In this document: positions 7,804 through 8,373 of the stretch, piece after piece
Numbering within the stretch: position 1 is the stretch's first letter
Layout of the letters: each line of letters starts with the position of its first letter
Source: Gemmatimonadota bacterium
GTDB lineage: Bacteria; Gemmatimonadota; Gemmatimonadetes; Longimicrobiales; Gaopeijiaceae
Direction of reading: 5' to 3'
Assembly: GCA_007129525.1 (NCBI GenBank)
Contig: SKVI01000358.1
Span: 1 to 8,373, forward strand
Length of the DNA stretch: 8,373 nucleotides
Position numbers and translations under genes: made by a program
The notes under the pieces: generated by a model
Database searches by the model: none
What the model was told of the DNA's origin: nothing
Seen by the model: only the letters and a program-made list of their open reading frames with translations

Positions 7804-7940
7804 GACATCCTCCCCGCCCTGAAGGAGGGGGATTCCAGGGGTGGCACCACGGCGGACCAGAACGTTGCGCAAACTGACCGTTCTACCGGTTCGCATTTTG
7901 GGGCGCAGTCCCCGACCGCGGTTCGCTTGACTGCGACGGG
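7804..7940 (-). ncRNA. Candidate omega-RNA (TnpB guide RNA scaffold) remnant
   Basis: In TnpB elements the guide RNA scaffold overlaps the 3' end of tnpB and finishes at the element's right end, with the guide read from the flanking DNA. The last 140 or so bases here fit that position. They contain nested structure on the minus strand: CGCAGTC (7904-7910) pairs exactly with GACTGCG (7929-7935), AGAACG (7859-7864) pairs with CGTTCT (7879-7884), and the terminal hairpin lies at 7811-7832. If still transcribed, the guide would be the minus-strand sequence running down from about 7803 (starting CACCTCCTCAACCGAACGGA). Expression and function cannot be judged from sequence, and no TnpB is encoded in the window to use it. 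Confidence 0.35.
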
Positions 7941-7990
7941 GTAGCGACCTAGATTTTCTGTAAGTGCTGTTTGCCAATGGACTTATGCCC

Positions 7991-8016
7991 CCCCATCGAC
8001 ATGGAGGTGAATGGGG
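7991..8016. repeat. Inverted repeat with two alternative pairings
   Basis: CCCCAT at 7991-7996 can pair with ATGGGG at 8011-8016 across a 14-base loop, or its last four bases (CCAT, 7993-7996) can pair with ATGG at 8001-8004 across a 4-base loop. The two pairings exclude each other. It lies in the presumed leader of the TPR gene and inside the possible mobile element. A regulatory switch is only one possibility; element structure or chance are others. Confidence 0.3.
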
Positions 8017-8045
8017 TGAAACACGGGATGACCCGCCCACCGGAC

Positions 8046-8069
8046 GCCCCACTCCACGAATGGGGCTTT
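8046..8069 (+). terminator. Terminator-like hairpin upstream of the TPR gene
   Basis: GCCCCA at 8046-8051 pairs with TGGGGC at 8061-8066 around a 9-base loop, followed by TTT. The stem is GC-rich, but the T-run is only three bases, so termination would be weak. Sited 70-90 bases before the TPR start, it could attenuate transcription entering from the left or be part of the mobile element's structure. Confidence 0.25.
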
Positions 8070-8082
8070 GTGGTAACCATGA

Positions 8083-8100
8083 CGTGGGCAAGTGCCCGCG
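8083..8100. repeat. Compact hairpin, possible distal end structure of the mobile element
   Basis: CGTGGGCA at 8083-8090 and TGCCCGCG at 8093-8100 form an almost perfect stem of eight pairs (one G-T wobble in RNA) around two bases. IS200/IS605 elements carry imperfect hairpins just inside each end, recognised by the TnpA transposase as single-stranded DNA. A hairpin here, about 280 bases from the right-end hairpin, is what a short non-autonomous derivative would show. I do not see a diagnostic left-end sequence, so this is inference. Confidence 0.3.
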
Positions 8101-8126
8101 ACGTAGTCTTGATGACAAGCAAATGT

Positions 8127-8133
8127 AGGTGAT
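8127..8133 (+). promoter_or_regulatory. Strong ribosome binding site of the TPR gene
   Basis: AGGTGAT is exactly complementary to seven bases (ATCACCT) of the usual 16S rRNA 3' end. It lies 4 bases before ATG 8138 and 7 bases before ATG 8141; the second spacing is the more typical. It is by far the best Shine-Dalgarno sequence before an intact gene in the window and fixes the start of the TPR gene to one of these two adjacent ATGs. Confidence 0.7.
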
Positions 8134-8137
8134 AGTC

Positions 8138-8373
8138 ATGATGTATCGGGTCGGATTCACACTGATTCTTGGATTCTTGCTCTCAGCCAACCTGTTGGTC
8201 GCTCAACACGGTACCGACCAGCTTGGAGTGGTCGACTTTCCGGTTTCCTGCAGTGAGGAGGCACAGGAAGAGTTTGAGGTAGGCGTAGCGCAGCTCCATC
8301 ACATGATGTACGAGCAGGCCCGTTCCCATTTCGAGACCGCGGCCAATGCCGATCCGCAGTGTGCGATGGCGCA
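8138..8373 (+). CDS. Exported TPR-repeat protein, N-terminal part (runs off the window)
   Basis: The first 78 residues are present. A signal peptide is clear: MMYRVGF, a hydrophobic core at about 6-21, then LLVAQ with likely cleavage near residue 22-23. No lipobox Cys is seen. The mature start LGVVDFPVSCSEEAQEEFEV, the GVAQLHH stretch, and the helix pair YEQARSHFETAANADPQCAMA match a known type of periplasmic TPR protein, in which the first TPR follows an FP-SC segment and continues with CAMA-WG. Cys38 and Cys75 are at positions usually occupied by Cys in this type and may form a disulfide. Such proteins probably serve as protein-interaction scaffolds; the substrate is unknown. The codons use fewer G/C third positions than the kinase genes. 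ATG 8141 is an equally good start. The gene is divergent from the soluble kinase. Confidence 0.85.
   Translation, partial: MMYRVGFTLILGFLLSANLLVAQHGTDQLGVVDFPVSCSEEAQEEFEVGVAQLHHMMYEQARSHFETAANADPQCAMA

Larger units (their letters stand above)
7803..8100 (-). mobile_element. Solitary right end of a TnpB-type IS200/IS605 (IS1341-like) element, possibly a short non-autonomous copy
   Basis: On the minus strand the sequence ending near 7803 reads GGAATCCCCCTCCTTCAGGG followed by CGGGGAGGATGTCAAA. I know this type of imperfect hairpin ending in GAGGATGTCA as the right end found just after tnpB genes of IS200/IS605-family elements. One minus-strand frame even reads GIPLLQGGEDVK, which looks like the C-terminal residues of many TnpB annotations. 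The terminal stem pairs TCCCC (7811-7815) with GGGGA (7828-7832) and CCT with AGG inside, with two mismatched positions that suggest drift. No TnpB zinc-finger or RuvC residues can be read in any minus-strand frame up to 8137, where the next gene begins, so the transposase and nuclease are absent. The distal boundary is uncertain: I set it at the outer edge of the hairpin at 8083-8100. The right end is much more certain than the extent. Confidence 0.5.
7680..8137. other. Divergent intergenic region between the soluble kinase and the TPR gene
   Basis: This 458-base region has no credible gene; the open frames crossing it are out-of-frame extensions over the kinase gene. From low to high coordinates it contains the AT-rich kinase promoter candidate, about 75 ordinary bases, the TnpB-type right end and structured RNA candidate (from 7803), a cluster of hairpins (7991-8100), and the ribosome binding site of the TPR gene. 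Promoters for both divergent genes must lie here. Most of the leader of the TPR gene seems to be made of mobile-element-derived sequence. Confidence 0.55.

Noticed and set aside
7801..7840. TTTGACA at 7801-7807 as a promoter -35 element, or the adjoining hairpin as a simple intrinsic terminator
   Set aside because: The whole stretch matches the conserved end of TnpB-type elements, which better explains both the TTTGACATCC and the hairpin, and no suitable -10 lies at the right distance.
7222..8190. A 322-codon minus-strand frame across the intergenic region
   Set aside because: It overlaps the start of the TPR gene and the kinase N-terminus out of frame. The only protein-like part, GIPLLQGGEDVK near 7803-7840, is explained by the TnpB-type right end.

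Overview
The window comes from a high-GC bacterium and is dominated by signal transduction. Two hybrid histidine kinases with the same LAGGVAHDFNN phosphorylation motif, a DUF2237 protein, and an exported TPR protein starting with a 'FPVSC…' segment suggest a free-living, environmental phylum such as Gemmatimonadota, Acidobacteriota or a deltaproteobacterial group. This is inference from gene content and composition; there is no rRNA or other marker gene.

Layout: bases 1-128 hold the last 41 codons of an unrecognised plus-strand gene. Bases 129-792 contain no convincing intact gene, but from 398 a reading frame with a good ribosome binding site runs to 790, broken by one TAG. Bases 793-4767 encode a 1324-residue membrane-bound hybrid kinase (seven N-terminal membrane segments, a Cache-like sensor, an eighth membrane segment, three PAS domains, HisKA, HATPase and a receiver). 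After a 103-base gap, 4871-5248 encodes a 125-residue Cys-rich DUF2237 protein on the same strand. Converging on it, 5310-7679 on the minus strand encodes a 789-residue soluble hybrid kinase with three PAS domains.

Bases 7680-8137 separate this kinase from a divergent gene that starts at 8138 and runs off the window: an exported TPR protein. The gap carries, on the minus strand, a sequence closely resembling the right end of TnpB-type IS200/IS605 (IS1341-like) elements, including the terminal imperfect hairpin and a structured stretch that resembles an omega-RNA scaffold. No tnpB body is present. A second hairpin at 8083-8100 could mark the other end of a short non-autonomous element.

The two kinases probably work as phosphorelay inputs: each carries all the catalytic residues and its own C-terminal receiver, but neither has an output domain, and the window encodes no HPt protein or DNA-binding regulator. 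Partners must lie elsewhere. The most interesting region is the solitary TnpB-type end in the divergent intergenic space; the membrane sensor module with a three-fold repeated helix motif is second.
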